A stretch of DNA of 64,000 bases from positions 30,694 to 94,693 of the forward strand of contig CAZYBE010000010.1 of assembly GCA_964645765.1 (NCBI GenBank). Reading direction: 5' to 3'. This document shows positions 33,796 to 41,839 of this stretch, piece after piece (the stretch's first letter is position 1; the number at the start of each line of letters is the position of its first letter). The translations under genes were made by a program, and so were the position numbers. The notes under the pieces were generated by a model. It was not told the DNA's origin. It ran no database searches and was given only the letters and a program-made list of their open reading frames with translations. This DNA is from CAZGMN01 sp964645765 (GTDB lineage: Bacteria > Acidobacteriota > Aminicenantia > Aminicenantales > Aminicenantaceae).

Positions 33796-35303
33796 CTTAC
33801 ATCATAAAAATTGAAGGCGATTGCAGAGCAGATAAAAAGGCCAAGGTTGAATACGATAAAAGCCAAGAGAAAAGCAAGAGCACGGGGCAAAAAATCGGGA
33901 AGGCTTTCCTGTTGATATTTAAAGCGCGGGAAATCATCCAATTGAAGCGGCGGGTGATCTTTGATTGTGTAGTAGCCGCCGTCAGGTTTTTTTCTACTCT
34001 GCATTTTTTTCATATATTCCTCATAAGGAAGAATGTCTTTCTCCTCCATGACCGTGAAATAGCGCAGGGAGTGATAGGCATCCTTGGACTGGAGATATTG
34101 AAAAATTGATTCGCGATAAAGAATGGCCTGCTGGATGAATCTTTCATAATTCACCAGGTCCGTCTTTGAAATGAGCTCGGTGGCTTCATCCAAGAGGCCG
34201 GTCGGCAGCCATCCGGCCAAAAAAGACGCCAATTTCTCTTGTCTCTTGAGCACACGGTAATAATCCTGTTTGACATTCCAGATATCATCAGCCTTTTTCC
34301 TCAGCAACGGCTCGGAATAGGAGATCAGTCTCTTGAAGTAATCGATCGTGCTTTGATCGGCGTTCTCAATGGCCCATTCATCTATGCTAAGCATGCCGCC
34401 CAAAGTTATACTTTGGCTATGGGACTCCTGCCATGCTCCGATGGCTTTATCTGTCTGGTTGCTGATTTCCTCGGCCTGCACATCGACCGTTTTCTCGGTC
34501 GGAGTAGGTTTCATCACAGTGGCCAGGTACGTTATCAAATTGGGCAGAATAATGACGAGTGCAACCCAAACTATTAGAGAAAAGAGAAGCGATGAAGAGC
34601 CCTTTTTAGTCAGGGTAGATACAAGAAATCCAAGGATGAGGAATATCGAGATGCAAAGCAAAGTGAATACCGCAAACAGAACGAGTCTTAGCCAATCCAT
34701 CAAGCTCAGAGATGCGAAGTGAGCGACGAGAATAAGAAAACCAACGATTAGGCTTATCATAAGAATAGCTGCTAAAGTCAGCAGCCTGCCCAAATATTTT
34801 CCGAAAATGACTTTGAATCTGGAGACCTTCTGAGAGAGGATGATCTTAAGAGTGCCTTTTTCTTTCTCTCCGCAAATGGCATCGAAGCCAAAGAGCAGGG
34901 CAAGCAGGCTGATAACAATTTTATAAATAAGAGTCAGGTCTAAGGATGGAAAAACAGAAAGCAGCGGATTTTCCTCAGTAAACTTTTTAGCTATAGAAGG
35001 AACCTCCCTTAAAGTGATATGCACCGAATTGCCCAGCCTTTTGGTCACACCAAGATTCAACACAGAAAAAATTTCAGGCGGTTTGAGCGCCGTATACCGC
35101 AGCTGGCAGTAGACGCGTGTTTCCTTCAAGTTTTGTTCTGTTTTCTGCAGAGCAGATTGATACTCATTCCTCAATTCGTTGTAATTTTTGACATTGACTA
35201 AGGTGATGGCTAAGACAAGGAGGATTAAGATGATCGTGCCAAAGGAAAAACGAAAGGTCAATAAATTATCATGAAATTCTTTTTTAGCTATTGTCCAGAC
35301 CAT
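33792..35303 (-). CDS. Large ABC-2 permease, array member 1
   Basis: Permease of about 503 residues from the ATG at 35303 (MVWTIAKKEFHDN); an ATG four codons upstream is possible. TM1 lies near 18-37. The first periplasmic loop contains the VYCQLRYTALKPPEIFSVLN stretch, and the cytoplasmic motif is ICGEKEKGTLKIILSQKVSR. The periplasmic domain has LPTGLLDEATELISKTDLVN, the most divergent form of the SP...TG motif. The YPxF-like region reads FPRFKYQQES, and the protein ends FNFYDVR. It is the first permease after the TolC gene, 307 bases downstream of it. Confidence 0.85.
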   Translation of the reverse strand: MVWTIAKKEFHDNLLTFRFSFGTIILILLVLAITLVNVKNYNELRNEYQSALQKTEQNLKETRVYCQLRYTALKPPEIFSVLNLGVTKRLGNSVHITLREVPSIAKKFTEENPLLSVFPSLDLTLIYKIVISLLALLFGFDAICGEKEKGTLKIILSQKVSRFKVIFGKYLGRLLTLAAILMISLIVGFLILVAHFASLSLMDWLRLVLFAVFTLLCISIFLILGFLVSTLTKKGSSSLLFSLIVWVALVIILPNLITYLATVMKPTPTEKTVDVQAEEISNQTDKAIGAWQESHSQSITLGGMLSIDEWAIENADQSTIDYFKRLISYSEPLLRKKADDIWNVKQDYYRVLKRQEKLASFLAGWLPTGLLDEATELISKTDLVNYERFIQQAILYRESIFQYLQSKDAYHSLRYFTVMEEKDILPYEEYMKKMQSRKKPDGGYYTIKDHPPLQLDDFPRFKYQQESLPDFLPRALAFLLAFIVFNLGLFICSAIAFNFYDVR

Positions 35304-35479
35304 CTTCCTGTCCAAAATTTATAATGCAAAATCAGTGCCAGAATGAATCCAAGTTTTATCAGGTATCTAATTTTTTTATTTTCATTATCTTAGCTTTCTC
35401 ATCGCCAATCTGGATCCCACAAGAGCATTCCTCTCAGAGAAACAGTTTACCCGTCTCTGGGTAATAAATTACACACCGG

Positions 35480-35529
35480 AAAAAGGGACAGGCAACTTAT
35501 TCTACGCAAAGTAGCCTGTTCCCATTTTT
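35480..35529. repeat. REP-like inverted repeat between tolC-family gene and permease array
   Basis: AAAAAGGGACAGGC (35480-35493) pairs imperfectly with GCCTGTTCCCATTTTT (35514-35529), with a small CTAC/GTAG hairpin inside. The T-rich flanks could also allow it to work as a transcription terminator for the TolC gene on the minus strand. The surrounding 307 bases (35316-35622) contain no gene that I can support. Confidence 0.55.
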
Positions 35530-35622
35530 AAGAATGACATCTAAACATGTAACTTAGATAAAGGTAAAAAGGAAAAGAAACGGGCAACTTTTTTGAAAGA
35601 TTAGACTATCCTTTTCTATTTT

Positions 35623-37158
35623 TTATAGCTTGATATTCTTTTTCTCGAGGGTTATTCCCAACGCTTTGTCCAGCCGGGATAGAGAGAGATTATAATCGAT
35701 GACAGACCTGAGCTCTGAACTTTTGGCAAGGGCTAAATCCCTCTGGTACTGGAGGACAAAATAGTTTGAGCTCAGTCCGGCGCGGAGCTTTGACTCCTCT
35801 GCTTCTAATTTCTGTTCGGCGAGCTCCCTGGCAATTTTGTAAGCCTGAACGCGTTGATAGTCTGTCTCGACCGCCCTCACCGCTGTCTTTATCTCCAGGA
35901 ACGCCTGCTGCTCTTGCTGTTTTAGCCTTAATCCTGCTTGCTCCACTTCGACCTTTGCTCTGGCGTAGTCAGCACGGGAAAGAAAGGTATTGAATGGAAT
36001 TTCGAGTGTAAAATAGATTGACCAGTTTTTGTACTTAAAATTTAAGGCGTCTTTCAGAGAATCTGATATTTTCCCAGGGACTGTCCCGACGATAATCCCG
36101 GTAAAAATGTCATCATTCAGGTACAAAATTCGATCCCCCGAGAGCCCGGGGCTCCAATAACTGGCCCTGAGGTCTAAAGAAGGAAGAAGTTGATTCTTGG
36201 CGTAACTACGGTCGATTTCTTTATTTTTTAAACTAATCCTGAGTTTTTTTAAGTCAGGCCGATTCTCCGCAGCTGTGCGAAAAGCCTCGTCTAGGCTTAT
36301 TTCCCTTTTCTCATAACCAGGCTGGTCAACAGGGATGATGTCCTCGATTCCTTCTCCCTCAGGAAGATTGATGAGAGTCTTCAAGAGGTCAACGTAATTT
36401 TTAACCAGAGCTCCAGCCTGCAGGATGTCAGCTTGGCGTGAGGCCACTTCAGCTTGAGCGCTCAAGATTTCCTTCGGTGCCATGGTCCCTATCTCTACTT
36501 CTTTTTTTGTCTTCGACAAGGTATCACGCGCTAAATCCAAAGACTGCCTTTTGACTTTAAGGCTTTCAATGCTGTAAACCAGATTCCAGTAAGCCTCCTC
36601 AACATTGTAGATCGTGTCCAATAGGGCACTCTTCAAATCGTTCCCTGATATCTCTCGATTATTATCTGCGATCCGAATCTCTCTCCTGCTCGCCTGAAAT
36701 CCAAAATCTTTCAACAGGGGCTGCACAAAACTGAACCCCAGGGTGCTGCTGTATACGGGATTGATCAGAAGAAAGCTTCTATTTGTATCACTGATGTATG
36801 TCTCAAGAGAAATCGAAAAGCTTCCTCCGGTGGGAATGAGCTGACTGATCTCGGCTGAATAATCGTCGTAAGAAGTTTTGACCTGAGTCGCAGATTCTAT
36901 CCAGGAATAAGAAGCAGAATTGGTTTCCTGCTGGGTGTAATTGAAGCTGAGGCTGGGCAGGAATTTCTCCTTGGCTCGCGAAAGAGTGAGATCGGCAATC
37001 TCTGGGTTAAGGACTTCAACCGCCAGTCCGAGGTTATTCTTCACAGCCTGGAGAATGCATTCTTCCAGCGTAAGCTCCTTTGCTTTTTGTTGAGCAAAGG
37101 AATTTGAAATGATGAGAGAAGCGATAAAAAAAGAAACCATGATTTTTTGTTTTAACAT
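35623..37158 (-). CDS. TolC-family outer membrane efflux channel
   Basis: Protein of 511 residues with signal peptide (FFIASLIISNSFAQ, cleavage near 22) and strong ribosome site AAAGGAGG. Two repeats of the outer-membrane-efflux fold are visible: the first from LTLEECILQAVKNNLGL, the second from ISLDEAFRTAAENRPDLKKL near residue 287. Long helical segments include ARDTLSKTKKEVEIGTMAPK and EQKLEAEESKLRAGLSSNYF. TolC-type trimers form outer-membrane/periplasmic exit ducts for ABC or RND pumps. It is upstream of the ABC-2 permease array on the same strand, suggesting it serves that system. Confidence 0.9.
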   Translation of the reverse strand: MLKQKIMVSFFIASLIISNSFAQQKAKELTLEECILQAVKNNLGLAVEVLNPEIADLTLSRAKEKFLPSLSFNYTQQETNSASYSWIESATQVKTSYDDYSAEISQLIPTGGSFSISLETYISDTNRSFLLINPVYSSTLGFSFVQPLLKDFGFQASRREIRIADNNREISGNDLKSALLDTIYNVEEAYWNLVYSIESLKVKRQSLDLARDTLSKTKKEVEIGTMAPKEILSAQAEVASRQADILQAGALVKNYVDLLKTLINLPEGEGIEDIIPVDQPGYEKREISLDEAFRTAAENRPDLKKLRISLKNKEIDRSYAKNQLLPSLDLRASYWSPGLSGDRILYLNDDIFTGIIVGTVPGKISDSLKDALNFKYKNWSIYFTLEIPFNTFLSRADYARAKVEVEQAGLRLKQQEQQAFLEIKTAVRAVETDYQRVQAYKIARELAEQKLEAEESKLRAGLSSNYFVLQYQRDLALAKSSELRSVIDYNLSLSRLDKALGITLEKKNIKL

Positions 37159-37277
37159 TCGGGCCTCCTTTCATGTAGAACGCAAGCGAAAAATTTGTCA
37201 TAAAAAGCGCAATATCTCATCAGCGCTTAATAATTAGAAATCATAAAATGCAAGAATTCAAGACAATAGTTCATTAT

Positions 37278-37316
37278 GGATCAGGCTGGGTGTCTCGAAG
37301 ACACGCAGCCTGATCC
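37278..37316. repeat. Palindromic hairpin repeat, with a half copy at 63974
   Basis: GGATCAGGCTGGGTGTC (37278-37294) and GACACGCAGCCTGATCC (37300-37316) pair at 16 of 17 positions around a five-base loop. The first 16 bases recur exactly at 63974-63989 at the end of the window. It lies in the 406-base divergent region between the TolC gene and the sensor kinase; the rest of that region shows no supportable gene. Confidence 0.7.
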
Positions 37317-37564
37317 TCTTCATGCCACAGATTTCCAGATGCTTCCGTTCATTCACAGTCTGGAAAGCAAAATTTGTGCCAATATGGATTCTCTCCAGGA
37401 AATTGTCGATTCGCTCCGCTTCGGCTATCCCAATTTTAATAGCACAGGCTTGGCGGCTCGAAAGATTGAGTAAAAACTTACTCAGCCTGTGAAACTGATT
37501 ACTCATATTTGTTTATATTTGCCTTTATTTCAGGTATGATATTGGAGCATAAGAAGCAGGATTC

Positions 37565-38809
37565 ATGAATAAAGTCTTCGGGCTTGTGCAAAGCAGGTTC
37601 CTAAAAAGGGCTCCCAAAGTCCATCCCTGGCTCTTTTTCAAAGAACTGGAGAGCAGCCTGAATCTCATCGAGGATCTTGACCAGATCGGCCTCAACTTTT
37701 TAGGCCGGATAAAAGAAATCATTCCTCTGAAAAAGCTGCTGCTCATCATCTACGACCAGGATTTGGGAAAGTTCAAGGTCAGCAATTCTCTCGGCCATGA
37801 TGAATCCGAGTTAAAAAAAATTCTTTTCAACCGCGGCGACCGCCTGATGAAATGGCTTAAAGTCAACCAAACCTATTTTTATATAAAAGAGCAACCCGGG
37901 GTTTTCGATTATCTATCCAAAAAAGAAAAAGATATTCTCACTGCTCTTGGTATAGAAGTCTGTTATCCCTTGATATCGATGAACAGACTGATTGGAGTTA
38001 TTTTCTTGGGCGCCAAAGAAAACAATGAGAATTTTTCAAAACAGGAACTCTCCCTCATCCTCTCCCTCATGCCTCAGACAGGAATAGCCCTGGAGAATGC
38101 GATTCTCTACAAGGAACAGAGGGAAAGGTTTCGAAGAATGTCGAGAGCAGACAAACTGGCAACAATAGGAGAATTGGCGGCAGGCGCAGCTCACGAGATC
38201 AGGAATCCTCTAACCGCCATCAAGTCATCGCTCCAGTACCTGAAACCAAAGAGCCAGGATGAAAAGGAGAACAGACTCCTGGACAACGCCCTGGAAGAAA
38301 CGGAAAGGATAGACGAGATTCTGTCAGGGCTTCTCTCCTTCTCCAGACCCTCAGAGATTAAGAAGGAAAAGGGAAATTTAACCGAGACTCTGGAAGAGAG
38401 TTTGCAGCTCATTTCCTTTCAGCTGAAAAAACAGAAGATCAAGGTTACCCTCGATTTTCCTCCTTCACCCCTTTACCTCAATGGAGACAAAGCCCAACTC
38501 AAACAGCTCTTTCTTAACCTCTTCCTGAACTCCCTTCAGGCTATGAAAGACGGCGGTGAGCTGAAGATTGAAGTCACCCCCTCAGAGGGCGGAAGAGCTC
38601 TTGTGGCCATAACAGATACGGGAGAAGGAATTCCTGAGGAAAACCTGGATAAAATATTCGACCCATTTTTCACCACCAAGAAAGGAGGAACAGGATTGGG
38701 CCTTTCCATCTGTTACGGAATTGTTCAATCTCATCAGGGTGAAATCGAGGTGAAAAGCAAGGTTGGCCAAGGCACCACAGCCTTAGTCAAGCTGCCCCTT
38801 TCCTACTGA
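37565..38809 (+). CDS. GAF-domain sensor histidine kinase (NtrB-like)
   Basis: Cytoplasmic kinase of 414 residues with no TM segment. Residues ~30-185 form a GAF-like sensory domain (IIPLKKLLLIIYDQDLGKF, EVCYPLISMNRLIGVIFLGA). The HisKA domain has GAAHEIRNPLTAIKSSLQYL with phosphoacceptor His210. The HATPase domain shows FLNLFLNSLQAMKDGGELKI (N box), DTGEGIPEE (G1) and GGTGLGLSICYGI (G2). It is followed after two bases by a sigma-54 response regulator, so the pair is one two-component operon. The signal is unknown; it is divergent from the TolC/permease array and could control it. Confidence 0.9.
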   Translation: MNKVFGLVQSRFLKRAPKVHPWLFFKELESSLNLIEDLDQIGLNFLGRIKEIIPLKKLLLIIYDQDLGKFKVSNSLGHDESELKKILFNRGDRLMKWLKVNQTYFYIKEQPGVFDYLSKKEKDILTALGIEVCYPLISMNRLIGVIFLGAKENNENFSKQELSLILSLMPQTGIALENAILYKEQRERFRRMSRADKLATIGELAAGAAHEIRNPLTAIKSSLQYLKPKSQDEKENRLLDNALEETERIDEILSGLLSFSRPSEIKKEKGNLTETLEESLQLISFQLKKQKIKVTLDFPPSPLYLNGDKAQLKQLFLNLFLNSLQAMKDGGELKIEVTPSEGGRALVAITDTGEGIPEENLDKIFDPFFTTKKGGTGLGLSICYGIVQSHQGEIEVKSKVGQGTTALVKLPLSY

Positions 38810-38811
38810 AA

Positions 38812-40188
38812 ATGAAATTCAAGATTCTGGTCATCGATGATGAAAAGAATATCAGGGATATTTTCTCGCTTCTGCTCGAGGAAAAAGGATATATTGTGGA
38901 AACAGCAGAGACAGGAGAACGAGGGCTGTCCAAGGCCCGCAAGTTCTCTCCAGATACCATCCTTCTTGACATGAACCTGCCTGACCTCTCAGGAATAGAA
39001 GTGCTTTCCCGCATCAAAAAATTCCTTCCCCAGGCTGAGGTTATCATCATCACCGCCTTCGGAACAGTGAAAAGCGCGGTCGAAGCCACGAAACTTGGAG
39101 CTTACGATTATCTGGAAAAGCCTGTGGACAATGAGGAGCTTCTGCTCTTGATTTCTCGAGCGTTGCAAGTGAAAAAGCTGCTCAGAGAAGTGGAGGAATT
39201 GAAGTCTGAGCTTTCTGAGCGCTACAGGTTTTCCAATATCGTCGGGACAAGCAGCAAGATGAATTCCATCTTCCAGATGATGGGAAAGATCGCAAGAGTG
39301 GACGGAACAGTGCTCATCACCGGCGAAAGCGGCACAGGCAAAGAGCTTGTGGCCAGAGCCATCCATTTCAACGGCCCGCGAAAGGACGGACCGTTTGTCG
39401 TGGTCAATTGCGGAGCCATTCCCAAGGATTTAATCGAATCCGAGTTCTTCGGCCACACCAAGGGAGCTTTCACCGATGCCAAAACTGAAAAAACAGGCAA
39501 GGTTGAGCTGGCCCACAAGGGAACAATCTTTCTGGATGAAGTCGGCGAGCTTTCCCCTGAAGCTCAGGTCAAACTCCTCCGCGCCCTGGGAGAGAAAGAA
39601 ATCGCTAAAGTCGGGGGGACAAAGACAATCCCCATCGATGTCAGGGTCATTGCTGCCACGAACAAGGACCTGGAAGGAGAGATGCGAAAGGGAAGTTTCA
39701 GGGAAGACCTCTACTGGCGTCTGGCTGTCCTTTCCATCCACCTCCCTCCTCTCAGAGAAAGAAAAAGTGACATCTCTCTTCTCTGTGAGCATCTTATCGA
39801 GAAGTACAACGAGGAGATAGGAAAAGAGGCCAAAGGAGTGAGTGAGCAGGCCTTGGAACATTTGATGAATTATTCCTGGCCCGGGAACATCCGGGAACTG
39901 GAAAGCGTCATCTACGAAGCCATGGTATTGAGCGAAAAGCCTTTGATTGAAGAACACGACCTTCCGCTGAGAATAAGAGGGACTTCTCCAGAGAAAGAGG
40001 ATATTTTCTTCGAAGCTGAAAAGCCTTTAAGCAAGGCCATCCAGGCCGTGACTGAAAAAGTGGAGAAAAGATTGATCGAGAAGGCGCTCGAAGAGTCGGC
40101 TGGGAACAGGACAAAGGCTGCTCAAAAACTGGGCATCAGCCGCAAAACTCTTTTCAACAAGATGCTCCACTACAAGCTCCGCAGCTGA
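38812..40188 (+). CDS. Sigma-54-dependent response regulator (NtrC family)
   Basis: Protein of 458 residues. The receiver domain (1-120) has Asp9, Asp10 and phosphoacceptor Asp53 (ILLDMNLPDLSG). The AAA+ domain (~140-380) has Walker A GESGTGKE at 171-178 and Walker B GTIFLDEVGELSPEAQ. The sigma-54 contact loop reads GAFTDA (218-223) instead of GAFTGA, a known variant class. A Fis-type HTH ends the protein (NRTKAAQKLGISRKTLFNKM). It activates sigma-54 promoters after phosphorylation by the kinase encoded two bases upstream. Target genes are not shown by the sequence. Confidence 0.92.
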   Translation: MKFKILVIDDEKNIRDIFSLLLEEKGYIVETAETGERGLSKARKFSPDTILLDMNLPDLSGIEVLSRIKKFLPQAEVIIITAFGTVKSAVEATKLGAYDYLEKPVDNEELLLLISRALQVKKLLREVEELKSELSERYRFSNIVGTSSKMNSIFQMMGKIARVDGTVLITGESGTGKELVARAIHFNGPRKDGPFVVVNCGAIPKDLIESEFFGHTKGAFTDAKTEKTGKVELAHKGTIFLDEVGELSPEAQVKLLRALGEKEIAKVGGTKTIPIDVRVIAATNKDLEGEMRKGSFREDLYWRLAVLSIHLPPLRERKSDISLLCEHLIEKYNEEIGKEAKGVSEQALEHLMNYSWPGNIRELESVIYEAMVLSEKPLIEEHDLPLRIRGTSPEKEDIFFEAEKPLSKAIQAVTEKVEKRLIEKALEESAGNRTKAAQKLGISRKTLFNKMLHYKLRS

Positions 40189-40229
40189 ATGGAAAAAGCT
40201 CCTTTCCTCCAAAATGAAGACCTAAGGCA

Positions 40230-41411
40230 TTATGAACTATTCCTGCTGCGGAAGGCATCAAAATCTTTTCCAATCACGGAATCGCTTTTTTTACGACCGG
40301 AGAGCTCTCTCCATAAGAGAAAGAATATCACCAGCAGAAAGTATAAGGCCGCAAGAAAGATAAAAAGCGGCTGCTTTTCTCTGACCATATCGTAGATTTT
40401 TCCCTGACCTGGAGGCGGAAGAGGGACAGGGTCCCAGGGAAGCCCGTAGCGTCCGGCCAGACCTCGGATGTAGAGAAGGTGAATCACCGGAATTTTATGC
40501 TCAGCCATTTCATAGATGACTCCTCTTCTCTCAATGGCAGGGAAGTGCTTTATCTTTGCCAGACCAGGCTTTAATTTTAAGATTTCCGAGTCCACTCCCA
40601 TGTTTGACCAGCTTCCTCCGATGTTAATGAAGGCTTTGATTCTTCTCTCCCCTGCCTTTTCTTGGTAAAGCCGCATTCTGGCTTCAACATTCTGCCGCAG
40701 GTCTGGCTGGTGGAGAAAAAGAATTCCGCTTTTCTCAATTTCTTTGCTGAGCAAGGCTCTCCCTTCAGCGCTCATGTCCTGCGCGACATCTCTCTCCCCG
40801 CCAAGAGAGAGTGCTACCAATTCCGCATTGAGCAACTTTGTCTTGAAAAGGCATTCCTCGATTTGAAGCCAGTGAAAATCCGGGTTGTTGGCTCCCCACT
40901 GAGAAGCGCCAAGAGAAGAAATCAGCAGAGGCCTTAAATCCATGGCTTTTGCCGCTGAAAGCGCTGCCACGATCAACGCCGGAAAAGAGCTGGATGCGCC
41001 AACAGCCACTGTATCCCCTTCTTTTACTCCTGCCTCCCGCAGCAAGAGAACAAGAAGGCCGGCAAAGTTGGGGTTAGCCGTCGTTCTCTTTGCCTCGAGA
41101 TTGCCGATGGAGGTGGTGATCGAAGAGAATTCAAGCCCTATCAAGCCTGTCTGGTTTGGGTCTCTGTTTTTATCAACGACGATTCCCTTCTCTTTCTGGC
41201 ATTCTTTGAGTGTGGACTCAGCATCAGCCATGATTCTTGAAGCTTTTATCATCTCCTCAATGACAGGGGCTGAAGCGAAGGATGGAATAAACTTGGCCAG
41301 TATAAAAAACAAGAGGCTCAGGAAGAAAAGGATAAGGATAGACTTCTCGTCTTTTTCAGAGCCTTCCTTGGGAATATTTCTTCTTCTCATAAATAAGTAA
41401 TGTGTCCCCAT
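40230..41411 (-). CDS. pgsW: Poly-gamma-glutamate system protein PgsW-like
   Basis: Membrane protein of 393 residues with an N-terminal TM (ILILFFLSLLFFILAKF) and a second TM near residues 345-365 (FIFLAALYFLLVIFFLLW). The large extracytoplasmic domain between them includes GVKEGDTVAVGASSSFPALI, LGASQWGANNPDFHWLQIEE, NIGGSWSNMG and GLPWDPVPLPPPGQG. This fits the PgsW family found next to pgsB and pgsC in some poly-gamma-glutamate loci; its exact role is not known. The start at 41411 is two bases after the pgsC stop. An in-frame ATG at 41390 is the alternative, and the bases between match a short dispersed repeat. Confidence 0.78.
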   Translation of the reverse strand: MGTHYLFMRRRNIPKEGSEKDEKSILILFFLSLLFFILAKFIPSFASAPVIEEMIKASRIMADAESTLKECQKEKGIVVDKNRDPNQTGLIGLEFSSITTSIGNLEAKRTTANPNFAGLLVLLLREAGVKEGDTVAVGASSSFPALIVAALSAAKAMDLRPLLISSLGASQWGANNPDFHWLQIEECLFKTKLLNAELVALSLGGERDVAQDMSAEGRALLSKEIEKSGILFLHQPDLRQNVEARMRLYQEKAGERRIKAFINIGGSWSNMGVDSEILKLKPGLAKIKHFPAIERRGVIYEMAEHKIPVIHLLYIRGLAGRYGLPWDPVPLPPPGQGKIYDMVREKQPLFIFLAALYFLLVIFFLLWRELSGRKKSDSVIGKDFDAFRSRNSS

Positions 41412-41413
41412 AA

Positions 41414-41839
41414 TTAAATCAGTCTCGCTAGAAAATAAGTGATGATAGAGACAACAAACATCGAGGCGAGGGTTGGAATTATTTTCTGCTTTTCTAAGTT
41501 ATTCGCCAGAAGGCCGGGAATGAGCCAGCCAATAGCCTTGACCTCCAAAGGTTCAGAGAAAAAATGGGGCAGGAGAATAGACCAGATTTGAGACCAGAGA
41601 ACGCCGAGAAGAACGAGAGTCACGTACCTGCGCTTGCCGAAGAGAATGAGAAACCGGGACAAAACCTTGTAAGTGAAGAGGCTCAGAAAGGCGATGAGAA
41701 TCGTGGCCAGGACACGCAGAGGCTGGTTGAGATAGAAAGCAACATAGGCAGGAACGATGATTCCTCCAGGATAGATGTTAAAGAATTCTACATAAAGAAC
41801 CGAAACGATGAGTCCGATGAAGAGCGTCTCATAAATCAT
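41414..41839 (-). CDS. pgsC: Poly-gamma-glutamate synthesis membrane protein PgsC/CapC
   Basis: Small integral membrane protein of 141 residues with about four TM segments. The PgsC hallmark follows TM1: FFNIYPGGIIVPAYVAFYLN near residues 19-38. A basic loop (FGKRRYVTLVLLG) and SEPLEVKAIGWLIPGLLANN come later. PgsC forms the membrane part of the gamma-glutamyl polymer synthase with PgsB. It overlaps the end of pgsB by 11 bases, so the two are translationally coupled. Confidence 0.9.
   Translation of the reverse strand: MIYETLFIGLIVSVLYVEFFNIYPGGIIVPAYVAFYLNQPLRVLATILIAFLSLFTYKVLSRFLILFGKRRYVTLVLLGVLWSQIWSILLPHFFSEPLEVKAIGWLIPGLLANNLEKQKIIPTLASMFVVSIITYFLARLI

Noticed and set aside
37258..37506. 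82-codon minus-strand frame between the TolC and kinase genes
   Set aside because: Its end is made by the palindromic repeat at 37278-37316, and no family or ribosome site was seen.
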